DNA of 44,908 bases from assembly GCA_001598975.1 (NCBI GenBank), contig BBXU01002740.1:1-44908 (forward strand). Reading direction: 5' to 3'. How positions within the stretch are numbered: position 1 is the first letter of the stretch; each line of letters opens with the position of its first letter. Shown here piece by piece: positions 11,701 to 22,819 of this stretch. The stretch is from Parachlorella kessleri (Eukaryota; Chlorophyta; Trebouxiophyceae; Chlorellales; Chlorellaceae). The position numbers were made by a program, and so were the translations under genes. Under the pieces are notes generated by a model. The model did not search any database and was not told the DNA's origin. It saw only the letters and a list, made by a program, of their open reading frames with translations.

Positions 11701-14700
11701 CCTCAGGCTGCAGGCAGGAGCAGAGGTGCTGGCAGCGCTGCAGCGGCGCCTTGACAGCGAGGCGGGGAGCTGTGGCCACGAAGAGCAGGGGCTACAGCGG
11801 CTGGGCCTGGTGCGGCACTGTCTCTACTGGCTGGAGAGGGCGACCAGTGCTGCGCAGGTGAGAGGAGGCTGTGAGAATGCTGTGACCTGCAACTTTTCGT
11901 GCCTCGTAGCAAGCAGGTCCCGTTCTCCGCCCCCATCTGGTCTCACAATTGCGTCCATTGGTGAGGCAGGCTGGGCTTCAATGGAGGCATGCTCGTTTCT
12001 GGCAGTGCTGTCTCGGCAACAGCATGCAATACCCCTGCCGTTGCAGGTGCAATGGCTGTTCCAGGCGCTTCAGCTGGCGCTGAGCTCTCTGACAGTGTCC
12101 AAATTAGCAGAGCGGCCGCAGCAGGGCTGCATGCACCAGGCGCAGACCGCTGCCTTGTCGATGCTGGCAGCCCACCCAAATGTTCAGGCCTCCCTGGCGC
12201 CCTCCCCTCAGCAGCAGGAGACCGCTATGCATGCAGCTGTTGCTCTTGGCACGGTAAGCTTGCTGCGACAGCAGCTGAGTGGTGCTGCGGGGGCGAGAGA
12301 AGCTGCGGCAGTGGCCGCTGCCTGCAAGCCCCTGCTGCGGCTGATAGCAGCTGCTTTTCTCACGCTTGCTCGAGCAGCGGCTGGCGGCGGTGGTGGGTGC
12401 ATGGCCGGTAGGGGATGTGCAGCAGGGGATGCGACCTCTGGCAAGGAAAGTAAGAAGGAGAAGAAAGAGGGGAAGGACAACCAGGCAGGCAATGACGCTG
12501 CGGCGGACGCAGTACCGCCCCGCAATGGTGCTCTCGGCTTGGCAGGCAAGGGCCTTCCTCCAGCCGCGCTGTACTGGGAGCAGCTGCTTCCTTGGATGGA
12601 GCCTGGCGACGTGCAGGAGGCAGCTCGCCTGCTGCTGCTTGGCTACCAGACCCACAGCGAAGGCCTGGCCGACCCTCTAGGGTCCCAGCAGATGGCATCT
12701 GACGCCGGCTGGGTGGCTGGCACTGCTGTCAGCACCATAAGCCAGCTAGTTAGGGGTGGGCATGGAGCAATGGTGGAGTCCGGCTTGCTGCGGCCCTGCT
12801 GCTGGCTGCTGACTCGGCTAGCGGTCTCGAGGTCCCAGTGCGCACTTGCTAGGTAGGCTTGCATGAAGTGCCAGGATGGTTGTGCGTCAGATGGCTTGGT
12901 TCGCAGGTTGCGCTGCATGAAGGGCCATGCACATGCAGTTATACGAGAGGTGGGGTCCCTGTTATGCATTAGAAATGGCTGCCTTGCGAGTTTCGAAGAA
13001 TAGGAACCTGGCATGCTCTTCGCTGCAACTATTAGACAATAAATCGACGGTTTCGCACGCTATGTCGCTGCAGTCTGAGTGGCTGCTTGTGTGTGTGATA
13101 TTGCAGGAAAGCTGAGGATTGCCTGCTCACGCTTCTGTCAAGCCCTCACAGCCAACCGGCCATCGAGATGCTAGAGGCCCCTCTGCCCAGCGTCAGCCTG
13201 GAGACGCTCGCGGACAACAGCACTGGGCCGGATGCACCAGCAGCAGCAGGTGAAGGAGAGCCGCCTGCCGTGAAGGCTCTCCTGAAGGCAGGCTTGGACC
13301 GGCCATCAGCCACAGCAGCGCGCCTCCTGCTGCTGCTGGTCACACGCAGCCCTGCAGCCCGCTCAGGCTTTGGGGAGGCGGCTGCAGCCGTGCTGCTGCA
13401 GCAAGGCTTCCAGACCGAGGCGCAAGCCAGCGGCAAAGTCAACGGCAAAGTCAACGGCAGTAGAAAAGAAAAGGATGGCAGGAAGGGCAGCAAGGAGCGG
13501 GCGGCTTCTTTAAAGGAGGGCCAGGAGCAGCAACAGGAGCAGCAGCAAGAAGGGGGTGAGAACCCCTTGCTGCCACTTGCGTGCATGCTCCCTGCAGCCA
13601 CTGCTCTGCTGCAGGCAGCTGTGCAGGTGCCGGCTGTGCGCCAGCACCAGCAGCAGCAGCAGGCAGTAGGCACCGGTAATCGCATGGACAGTGCTGGGTC
13701 AGCTGGCTGGCAGGTGAAGGCTGCTGAGCTGGCAGCCTGCCTGCGAGGGCCCCTACAGACCTTCCTTGCTGGCAGACAAGCCAGCCCAGCAAAGCACGCA
13801 CAGCGCAAAGGGGCTAGTGCAGCGCCAACACCGGCAGGCCATGACAGCCTGGCGGGCATGCTCCATGCCTATGCAGTGCCCGCCCTTCAGCTGTGCCTAC
13901 AAGTGCAGCCTCCCAGCCAGGAAGATCTGGAGCGCCTGCTGGCTCGGCTGCTCCCTGCCAAGGGATTTGGCCTGGGTGCAGCAACCGCCCCCTCTGAGAA
14001 AGAGCAGCAAGAGCTGAAGGACTCCCACCTTGCGCTGAGACACAGCCTCACAGCCACAGCCGTGGAGGTGGCGCAGGCCGCTATGGTGGTGCTGGGAGCG
14101 GTGCAGGCGAGGCCTGGGCAGCAGCCGAGCGCGGCCCTGCTGCTGCGCTACCTCCAGCCCTACGCCGCTACCCTGGCTGCTCTGTTCAAGTGGGTTGGGG
14201 CGTTGGGTGAGGTCTGCCAGACACTGATGGAACACACTTGAGTTTGCTGGCTTCCCTGTCTGACTGGCCACAGTCCGTAGCTGCTGTATGCTACAAGCTT
14301 ATGTAAACATAATTGGGTGTGCCATCCTGAGCGTGACGAGACGAGGTGCCAGCTTTCCTCCCATGCAGGGTGCCGGAGCTGCCTCCAGGTCAGCGCCAGC
14401 TGGAGGCGCTGCTGCTGAGTCACCTGGACGGCGCGCTGGGGGATGCCGTGGCCGCCCTGCCGGCCGCTGAGCGGGCAACACCGGTGAGCCTCGAGGCCGG
14501 GACCACCCAAACAGCGTTGGGCACGCTCCAGCCGCCGATTGCAGTAGCCCCCACCGTGTTTGAATCGCTGCCAGCAGCGCCTTGTGCTTGCAGTGCATTG
14601 CAGTGGGCTGTATGACACCAGCTCCTGCAGCAAGCCAGCTGCACCATGGGTCTGGCCCCCAAAGGACTTGCCCATCGTTGCACGCACTGACCATCATGGC

Positions 14701-17700
14701 CTGTCCTGCCCTGCAGACTTTTGCCCGTCTCGCTGAGGCTGCTTGCGGCCTGGGCACCGCTGTGCTCCGACACCGTTTCGCTGACGCCGTGGCCATGCGC
14801 ACGCTGCGCCGCTTCATGGCTGCCCTGCTGCCCGACGACAGCGCTGAGCTTGCTGCTGGCGGCGAGAGCGACGGCTTGCAGGGTCCTGCCAGCAGGGAGG
14901 AGGCAAAAGAGCCAGCGAAGCTGCAGGGTGGTCGAGTTGGGAGCAGCAAGGGAGTTCCCACGGTGGACGGGGGCAAGACGAGTACTGACAGTGGCCAGGA
15001 TGATGAGGCCACACCTAGCAGCAGTGACGACAGCGAAGATGAGGGTACCAGCGACAGTGAAGGCGGCAGACTGGGGGGAGCTGCCCAGCCTGCTGCCAAG
15101 CTGCCTGGTAGCAGCAGCGGCTCGCTTCACAACCCGCTGGTGGCAGCGTCTGCGCTGGAGCTGCTGCAGCGGGTCATGACCCACTCGCGCTTTGTGGCAG
15201 CCATGCGGGCAGGCGGCGGCTGCCCACCTGCCCTGCCTGCCGGGGCGGAGGACCTGCCGCGGCCCCTCCAGTCGCTGCTGCCTCTGGCGGAGCTGCCGGA
15301 AAGCTGCCTGGCAGCTGCGCAGGAGCCGGCCGCTGGCCTGAAGAAGGAGCTGTGTGAGCTTCTTGAGACGCTGCTAGACCTGCAGGTAGGACGGGCCACC
15401 ACAACCAAACCCGGCGTCCTGCTGCTGCTGCTGAGCCCTCGAGGGTAGTGCTGGGAAGTGGTTGGTCCGGTCTACATGGCTTATTACTTTTGAGCTCAGC
15501 TGGGCTCCCTGGCAGGGTTAGGGTTACTGCGTTCTGGCTGGTCTAGCTAGCCTCCAATGCCGGCACGGTGCACATTCGCCAAGCCATGTGCCATCCGTGC
15601 TTGCTCACACCTCTCCCTCCATTCTGGGTGCTTACGGTAAACCTTGGTGGGTGCAGGAGGTGTATGGAGGGGACGAGGCAGGACAGGGAGCGCCGGGAGT
15701 GCAGCAGGCTGAGGCTGCCCTGCTGCCACTGCTGATGGCAGGTGCGCCGCCAGAACTCGTGTAGCTTGCTGGGAAAGCAGCGAGCCACCAAAACCATGGC
15801 ACCCTGCATGGGCATGGACCAATTTGTTATATTCCACTGGGACGAGACCCGTAGGTGTTGCCACCAGCACCGGTGTTCGCCCACAAGGTAGCAGTGGTGT
15901 CTGTAACAACCCTGGCATGTCTGCACATTCCTCGTCCTCCCCTGCCCGGCAGAAGACACCTGTCTTGCCAGCAAGTGGCGGCCAGTATGTTGCTTCCGCC
16001 GGCCTGCGCGGCCCTCTGCCCGTCGACCGTGCTGTGTGCCGCATGACTTCAAGTTTGAAGGCTGAGGTTATGCTCTAGCGTGCCCTGGCTGCGGCGCACT
16101 CCCTCACACCCACGGCCTGCTCTGCCCTGGTTGAGAAGTCAACCAAATACCTGACACAACTGAAGTGTGAGTGCAGGCTACGGCGCCTCCCTCAGCCCCA
16201 CTGACCGCGCTGTGTGGAGCCTGGCCCAAGCCATCAACCTGCGCCTCTGGAGGCGTGCCAGGTCGGCCCAGCGACATTCCATGGATGTCGACAGCGGCAG
16301 CAGCCAGAGTGACAGCGACAGGGATTCTGAGGGAGATGGGGCCCAGGAGAGCGACGACAGTGGCAGGGAGGCCGTGGCGGCGCTGCTGGAGGGGTCGCTG
16401 GCTGACACAGGGTGAGGTGTACTAACCATCAAGGGCCACGCTATCGTAAGTCCCTGCTAATCAGACGCTTCAAGCAGTGCATGGACCCTTTGTGTGCACA
16501 GGTGGGCCAGGGGAGGCAGAGTGAGGGGCACAACGGTGTCGCAGCCGCACTTGCCACGCTTGCGGCGGCATCCACGCCTGAGCCAGCTCTACTGTCTGCA
16601 GCCTGGGCCTGACCCGCTGCCCTTGCTCCTGTCCGACTGCAGACTTGCCTGGGGTCCTGCAGCCACCGCCTTGCAAGCAAGCGGGCTGCGTAGCGCAGAG
16701 AGCGAAGAGGGCCGCAAGCTATTGCAAGGCAAGCTCCTGCTGGACCCGCTGCGCTGCGCCCTGGCTGCCGTGCATTTCCCCGAGTGGCGGGGCGTTGGCA
16801 GCGGTGGCGCGGAGCCCCCGGCGGCCGCTAGCCCGCCCGCTGTGCCTGTGGGCAGCACGGACAGCCACAGCAATTGGAAGGCACCTGCACAGACTGGTTT
16901 GAGCACAGGGCTGGCGGCACTGGGGACTCCCCTGGCGGGACCTTGCACCCCGGCTTCACCAGCCGTCGGCCCTGCTGCCTGGCAAGCGCCAGCAGCAAAG
17001 GCCGCAGCATCGTCGCTGCCTGCCCTGCCCTATGCCGAAGCGGGGTACGACCCCGCTTTCCTGCTGCCCTTCTGCGTGGTGGCGCTGCGGCGGCAGCTGC
17101 TGCCGGCGAGGACCCTGCTTCAGGCAGGCGCGCTGGCCCTGTGCCTGAGGAGCTTTGCGGCGGCCGACGACGCCGTTTGGTGCGTGAGTGTGGCTGTGGT
17201 GTGCACGCTAATGAGAAGTCTCAGCCTGGAATGGTGCCTGCTTTCTGTGAATATCAGGAGGGAGCGATGCCTTCCAGCTGCCCTTTAGATTTTCGTTGTG
17301 AGCAGGCCCCCTGCTGCTGAGGATAGTCGCATGTGCATCATCCTTAGTCGCTGGTGGGCTGAAGCGCAGGGTGCTGCATGGGTGCGGAATAGCGGCGGCC
17401 CAGTGAGGTGGCTCCCTGGGTATACTAATAGCGAACCAAATGTGCTTGCAGTGGGCTTGCGTACGAGGCTGTGGCACTCCTGGAGGAGCAACTGGGGCAG
17501 GAGGAGTTTCGAGAGAAGCGCCAACTCAGGTCAGCTGACACCTGGCTAGGCAAGGCCTCCTTCTCCTGCACAATACAAGTGCTGGCAGACAGGCTGGTCC
17601 GGCGTCAGCGCTCAGGATTGCAGGCAGCGCCTTTGTCTATGCTCGCTGGCCAACACGACTCCTCTTCTGTCTCGAAACTGGTGCTCACTGAGCTTGCGAC

Positions 17701-19258
17701 TTGTGAAACTTGTATCGCTAACCAAGGCTGCTGGTAATCCATACACTTTGCAGCGCCTCCTGCACCCCGAGCTAGCTGCCAACCCGGCCACAATTTTCCC
17801 TCCATTCATGTTTCATGCCTACTCTGGGATTCATCCTGAACCAGGCAGTGCCAACTGCTTGCAGTGTGCTCCTGGGAGCTGTCCGGAACGCGGTCACCAT
17901 GCCCTTCCATCGCCTGCCTGCGGTGGTGGCCCTGTTCTGTGCGGAGGCCTCCCTGGCTGTGATGCACCCGGGGGCGCCCATGTACCCGCCCATCAACAGA
18001 TACCTGGTCAGAAAGGCAGTCCTGGACCTCCAGGTAGGCACTTAACGGCGAGGCACGTCCCCACACCCAGGCCAAGCAACGCTCCCCGGGTCACACCGAC
18101 ACTGTTTCGCAAGCCCTTGCCCTGGTATGAGAGCATTCCCGGAGGGGCAGAAGTAATCATCCTGTTGATAGTGCAGAACAGTCACTACAGATTTTGTAGG
18201 CAGCGTGTCACGTGCTCCTCAGGCCAGCAGTCACCCAAGTTTTGGGGCTTTGCCCGCTACCACCTCAGGACGACTGGTTCTGCGCCGCTCCCGGTGCAGG
18301 AGGTGCCCCTGTTTGGGCAGCTGATGCTGGGAGGTGCCCCCCAGCACGCCTCGGAGCGGCGCTGGCTGCTTCAGCTGCTGCTGGCGGGGCTGAGGGGCCC
18401 CGAGGATGCCCGGCTGTACCGCAGGAGATACGTGCTGGAGCTGGCCATGAGCCTGCATGACTCACCGGGTGGGTACTCATGATCAACAGCGGGGATGCAC
18501 GCTGCCAGCAGCCTCGGGCATGTTCTTCCTGCAGGGACTCGTCCTCTGGGACGGACCTCCTGTGCGATGGGCCTGCTGAGGTCCTGGCCCACCAGGCAGG
18601 GATCAGAGTAGCACACGCTGGTCGCATTTCAGTCTCTCATCAACACACACATGCCTAGGATCGGTGGTCAACACCCGTGCGTGTGGTGTGTGCAGTGGCG
18701 GAGCCTCACGTCTCGCTGCTGGCCCTGCGCACCATCTGCCGCGCCACCTTTGTGCCCCGCGCCGCCCGCCACCTGGTGGAACACTCAGGGCTCATCCGCT
18801 GGCTGGCAGCAGCGGCCTGCCGTGCCGCAGCAGCCAGCGGCAGCAGCGGCATGGCAGTCCTTGCAAGCCCCCAGCAGCACCAGCAAGGCCAGCTGGAGAT
18901 GTCGGGGGTGCCAGGAGGGGCGGCTGCTGGCTATGGCAGCAGCGAGGCGGGGGCTGCGTGGCGAGCCTGCTGCGAAGCGCTGGCGGCGCTGCTGAGGCTG
19001 ACCCAGCTGCGGGCACTTGCGGCGCGAGTGGGGGCGAGGGAGGTGCATGCAGACCTGGCTGACGCGGTGCGGCAGGTGGCGGCGGCAGTGGGGCTGCCAG
19101 CTTGGGAGTTGGCACAGCGGCGGGGCAGGCTCGAAGCCGAGCACGTTGGCGCACTGGAGTTAGAGCAGCCTGGCAGGGCGCAAGCTGCAGGGGTGGTGCA
19201 GGGCTTGCAAGCCTTAGCGGCTGCTGTGAGGGCCCTAGAAGGCAAAGTGGCCCCCTAG
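5742..19258 (+). CDS. URB1: URB1 / Npa1, nucleolar pre-60S ribosome biogenesis scaffold
   Basis: Large nucleolar helical-repeat protein needed for early 60S subunit assembly. Exons: 5742-5960, 6074-6664, 6975-7070, 7286-7490, 7683-7787, 8077-8212, 8458-9298, 9614-9921, 10125-11007, ~11215-11857, 12047-12852, 13107-14189, 14369-14483, 14717-15385, 15657-15741, 16177-16411, 16502-17179, 17452-17529, 17865-18033, 18300-18468, 18696-19258; about 2,890 residues. The N-terminal Npa1 domain shows AVATQGPETTRELARAFDFS and FALGMLRHADPLTL. The C-terminal NopRA1 domain shows GYGASLSPTDRAVWSL, YDPAFLLPF, RNAVTMPFHRLPAVVALF, and ERRWLLQLLLAGLRGPEDAR followed by RRRYVLEL. It is longer than human URB1 (~2,270) because of Ala/Gln-rich and acidic disordered inserts. 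The start could also be the ATG at 5769. The exon 9-10 junction does not close in phase, and exon 17's start (16502) is a phase-based choice. Confidence 0.92.
10283..10316 (+). repeat. GCA/GCG trinucleotide run (poly-Ala) inside URB1
   Basis: A run of GCA/GCG codons in URB1 exon 9 encodes about ten consecutive alanines, set in a linker between helical segments. It looks like ordinary trinucleotide expansion in a disordered region of a GC-rich algal gene. Confidence 0.7.
11858..12046 (+). other. URB1 intron with no stop and length divisible by three
   Basis: This segment has a GTGAGA donor and a TTGCAG acceptor and is 189 nt long. It stays open in the URB1 frame, so retention would insert 63 residues without breaking the protein. 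I removed it because the flanks then join as ...TSAAQ|VQWLFQALQLAL, which reads as continuous helical repeat, while the intron translation is Ser/Arg-rich and unlike its surroundings. Confidence 0.6.
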
Positions 19259-19870
19259 CGGCAGCTGTAGTAAGGAGATTTGGAGGATAATGAGGCAGGG
19301 AGAGACTGGGTCGTTTGGTGGGAATCTGGCAGGCTGCGTAGCGTGATTTGTACGCTTTGACCAGTAGCTTTTGCCCCTTGACTGTGCTGCTGATGCCATA
19401 CCCGGTAGCAAACTTGGATATTGGTCTCCCGCACTTGCCGTCACTTGGCCATAGTCATCCTTACTGTCATTGCAACCCTTTCAGTTTCAGCTTACGATTA
19501 CAAAATATCCCTGGCATTTAAGACTCAGCCAAGGCTCAAGTGCGTTGGGCCTATAAAATGCAGCAGCGGTATGAAGCTCATTGACGTATTCTTGCGTGCC
19601 AAATTTTTTACGAAGTTGTTTGCAGTTCACACGGACTGATACATAGCGACTTGCATTCTCAAAAATCCCAAGCTCACTGTCACCTACCCTACTTGGCGCG
19701 ACGATAAGTTAGTTGTAACGACTGGACAGTCAAGGTAGCAGCTAAGCAAAGGTCCTTCACTCCAAGTGACAGCACATTACAGTTGGAGGATCTGGAGGTC
19801 AATATCCAGCGGAGTGCCCAACCCCCGCTCCAAAGCAGCAAAAGGTGCCCACACATGTGGTTCACGCCCT
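19259..19870. other. Convergent 3' flanks of URB1 and the 2H-like gene
   Basis: No coding sequence recognised. A plus-strand TGTAA at 19714-19718 could serve URB1 (about 456 nt past its stop). A minus-strand TGTAA at 19781-19777 could serve the opposite gene, about 90 nt past its stop. If both are used, the two 3' UTRs nearly meet. Base composition is lower in GC than the flanking exons, as expected for UTR or intergenic DNA. Confidence 0.45.
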
Positions 19871-22300
19871 TCACCTGGTAGCACTCTGCAGCTTCCCATT
19901 TTGCTGGAAGGGGAGGGGGATGCGTGGCCCCTCCACTGTTGTAAAGGTCCTCTCGCAGATGTGGTACAGGACCTCTGGATCAAACTGCATGCCCCTTAAC
20001 TGCTCGCTCCACCTGTCGCAGGCCGCCTGCAAAGCAGCCACCATGCTTGCTGCGTGCTGGTCCGACAGTGCGCGAAGGCAACTCAGTGATGTACATGTTG
20101 CAAGCATCGGTCATGACAGCCGGCTCAAGGCACGTGCCTGTACAGCGATGCCTTCAAGCTGGTGTCCCGACTACATCTGATTCCCGTCAGCATTTGGTAA
20201 CGCGGGGATGCACATGCGGCCTGCTGCCACCGCTGGCTGTCCTGCCAGCTGCCCTGCCCCCACAGGCCCCAGGTGAATAGCTAGCTACCGACGCCTGAGC
20301 AAGCAGGCTGCCTTTTCAAGATCCGCCCGCCCAACCACTGGCACGACCCCACCCACCTGCACCCGCTCGATCTCTGCCACCGTCAGCTGCTCTGTGGAGA
20401 GTATCCGCCCGATGCTGGCATGCATGATGGAACTCTGGGTGGAGGGGGCGCCCGGGAAGGACGCCCTGAGGCGGGCCCGCAGCCGCGCCAGGTTGCCTGA
20501 GCGGTCCACCGAGCACAGCAGCAGCGTGCCGCTGTCCGCCATCAGCAGCCGGTGCACCTGTACGGGGGCGGGGCAGCAGGAGGCTGGCAGGGGCAGGTTG
20601 GCATGGAGACTCTGGATCCCCGGCAGGGCTTTGCTAGACAAGGTTGGGTGTGTTGAGCAGACAAGCCTTGAGTTGTAGCAGGATGTGTCTCACATACAGA
20701 GGCATCCAAGTCCATAGCCACCCCCGGCGCAGCCTGCCGGTGCGCGGCAACAATGCCTGCAGGATCAGCCAGCGGCAGCGCTGACAGCGCTTCGGGACAC
20801 CCCCGCATTCCATGCTGAGCCAGACCCCTCCCCAGCCAGCCCTTGCGGCGCCTGCGCCTTCCCACCTCCAGGTGTGGTGCTGCTGAGCTGGCTGCCAGGC
20901 TGCGCATCTCCGCCACCTCTTGCAGCAGTGTTGCAGGGTTGGGCCGTGCTGCTGCCGCCGTCTCCTCCGCGCCGCGCTCCACGGGAAGGCCCCCGCCGGG
21001 GACGAAGGGGTCGGGGCGCAGCGTGTGGGGTTGCGAGGTCATGAACACCGTGATGTGGTAGTGGGAAGGGCGGTTGAGGTGGAACCTGGCCCCTGCAGGA
21101 CCAGACAGCCTGTAACTGAGGCTGCTTTGCGTGCCGCTGAAATGCATAGAGCTAGCCAGCCACCGTAGCTGGACTCCCTCTTGCCAGGTGCCGCCATTTT
21201 GGCAAGATGAGAAGCATTGGCAAGTTAGGCCTAAGCGAAACAGGAGCGCAGCCAGCATCAAGCCCTCCAGCCCCCAGTCTGTGGTGCCTTCAGTCTGTGG
21301 AGTTAGGGTTGCTCACCCGCTGGTAGGGCTGCCATGATCTCCTGGGCCGCCTCATGCACAAGCTCCATTAGTCGCCGGTTAGTCTCCTATAGCATGCATG
21401 ATCCAACACAGTCTGTGCTTCCCTGTAGTGCTTGCACTCACGCCAGCTGGCAGGCGTGCAAGAATTTTTTGTTTGTCTGCAGGCACTCACAGCGATAGGT
21501 TGCTGGCAGGCACCGTCAACACGACCAGGTCATGCACTCCAGACAAGTGCACTGACCTGGAAGAAGACTACACAGAGCCGGACGGCATTCTCGGGGAGTG
21601 GCGGCACGAATTGCTCGTAGTCTAAGGGTGCAGGCGGCCCTGCAGAGGGGGTTGTGCTGCCCACTTGCGATTGCATGCTTTCAATTGGACAGGTGCATCC
21701 GCCTACCTCTCCCCTTCATGTTGTTTGGGTGTTATACAGGCGGGCACAGGGGGGGAAGGCTACATGCCCTGGCAACGAACAGGTGTGCGCGTTGTCGGGC
21801 TCTACACTGGCAGCAGTATCAACGGGCTTACCTGTGCCCTCCAGGTTTGTGAAATACTGCCGCATGGCCTGTACTGCAGGTAGAGTAAGGCCGTGCCGCT
21901 GGAACTTGGCGGCCATGTCGTCATAGATAGCCGCCAGGCGGCTCGGGTCAGCCTGCTGGTCGTGGGAGACTGACACCTTGGCGGCTAGATGGGCACTCAT
22001 GTCTGGGAGATTGACCGAGGATCCAACGACATGGACAGGCCCATCCTGTTCTGGTTCGTGCTGGGGCAACGTCTTCCTGCCCCCCTCCGCTGGGGTTGAC
22101 CTGCTGGATCGGCGCCCTCTGCACCATGCCAGCGCGCCCAGTCCCAGGCTGCAAGCAAGGTGTCACAACGTACAGTGTGCCGTGCATTACTCGCTGCACG
22201 TGTTGATCACGCAAGAATCACAGACCAGCCCTGATATGAAGGAGCGCATTGCTCACCAGGCTATGCCCGCCAGTGGCAGCAAGCTTTCCCTGTTACTCAT
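19871..22300 (-). CDS. Membrane-anchored protein with two H-x-[ST]-x motifs (2H phosphoesterase-like candidate)
   Basis: Seven exons, all in phase, give 359 residues: 22300-22257, 22148-21832, 21621-21557, 21386-21317, 21092-20866, 20557-20357, 20026-19871. Residues 7-24 (LLPLAGIACLGLGALAWC) form one hydrophobic span followed at once by RGRR. That is the look of a signal anchor with the rest of the protein on the cytosolic or stromal side. The central region contains SHYHITVFMTS (His178) and, about 109 residues on, SSIMHASIGRIL (His287). Two H-hydrophobic-[ST]-hydrophobic motifs are the signature of the 2H phosphoesterase fold (RNA ligase/cyclic phosphodiesterase-like). Other conserved-looking blocks are VHRLLMADSGTLLLCSVD and CDRWSEQLRG. 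I believe plants have homologues of unknown function. The fold assignment is inference, and no substrate can be named. Confidence 0.7.
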
Positions 22301-22819
22301 CAGCAGCTGGAGGAGAAGATGAGATCCAATTCTCCGTCGGTACGTCCATGATCACACAACCCACCACTTTGCAGGGTTGCCACCCGCCGCACTGGCGGGA
22401 AAGCACTGGCGACCGGAAGTTGTTGGAGGCAGCTCGAAGTATTTCTAGTCAGATCTAGCCCCTTGGCGTTCAGTGTAGCCTTCTAGTGGGATTTAGGTAG
22501 GGTGTGTCGAGGATAGGACAGCAGTTTGGGGTGTTGGCCGATCTGCAACCACCGCCGCATCTCAGTGACATGTCAGTCGCTTAACAGGGCCGACTGTGAT
22601 CACACCAGTGCGCCGTTCACTGTTGTTGTTCCAAGGTGTCCTAACTCTTGACGACGGTGGACCTGTCTAACCTGCTTAGGTGGGTGGGGCACGGGGAAGT
22701 GCAGCCGTTCAGGGGTCCGCTGTGTTGTTCCTTTCTTGATTTTGTTGGAGCTTCCTGTTAGAAATATTATGGAAAGTGGCATATTGAACTCCTTCTTTGG
22801 CTGTGACCTGCAGGTAATT
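22301..22819. promoter_or_regulatory. Divergent intergenic region, 2H-like gene / Pro-rich membrane protein
   Basis: 519 bp between two divergent start codons. No gene or RNA recognised. It must contain both 5' UTRs and promoters. In the Pro-rich gene's frame an ATG at 22769 lies upstream of the chosen start and would add 17 residues before the signal peptide. Confidence 0.4.

Noticed and set aside
15515..15526. Two copies of GGGTTA, telomere-like
   Set aside because: Only two units, inside a URB1 intron, and green algae usually carry TTTAGGG repeats; no telomere or integration mark.
17530..17640. Read-through of URB1 exon 18 (frame stays open past the donor)
   Set aside because: Splicing at 17529 to the acceptor at 17865 restores a strong match to the conserved NopRA1 sequence; the read-through sequence does not fit the family.
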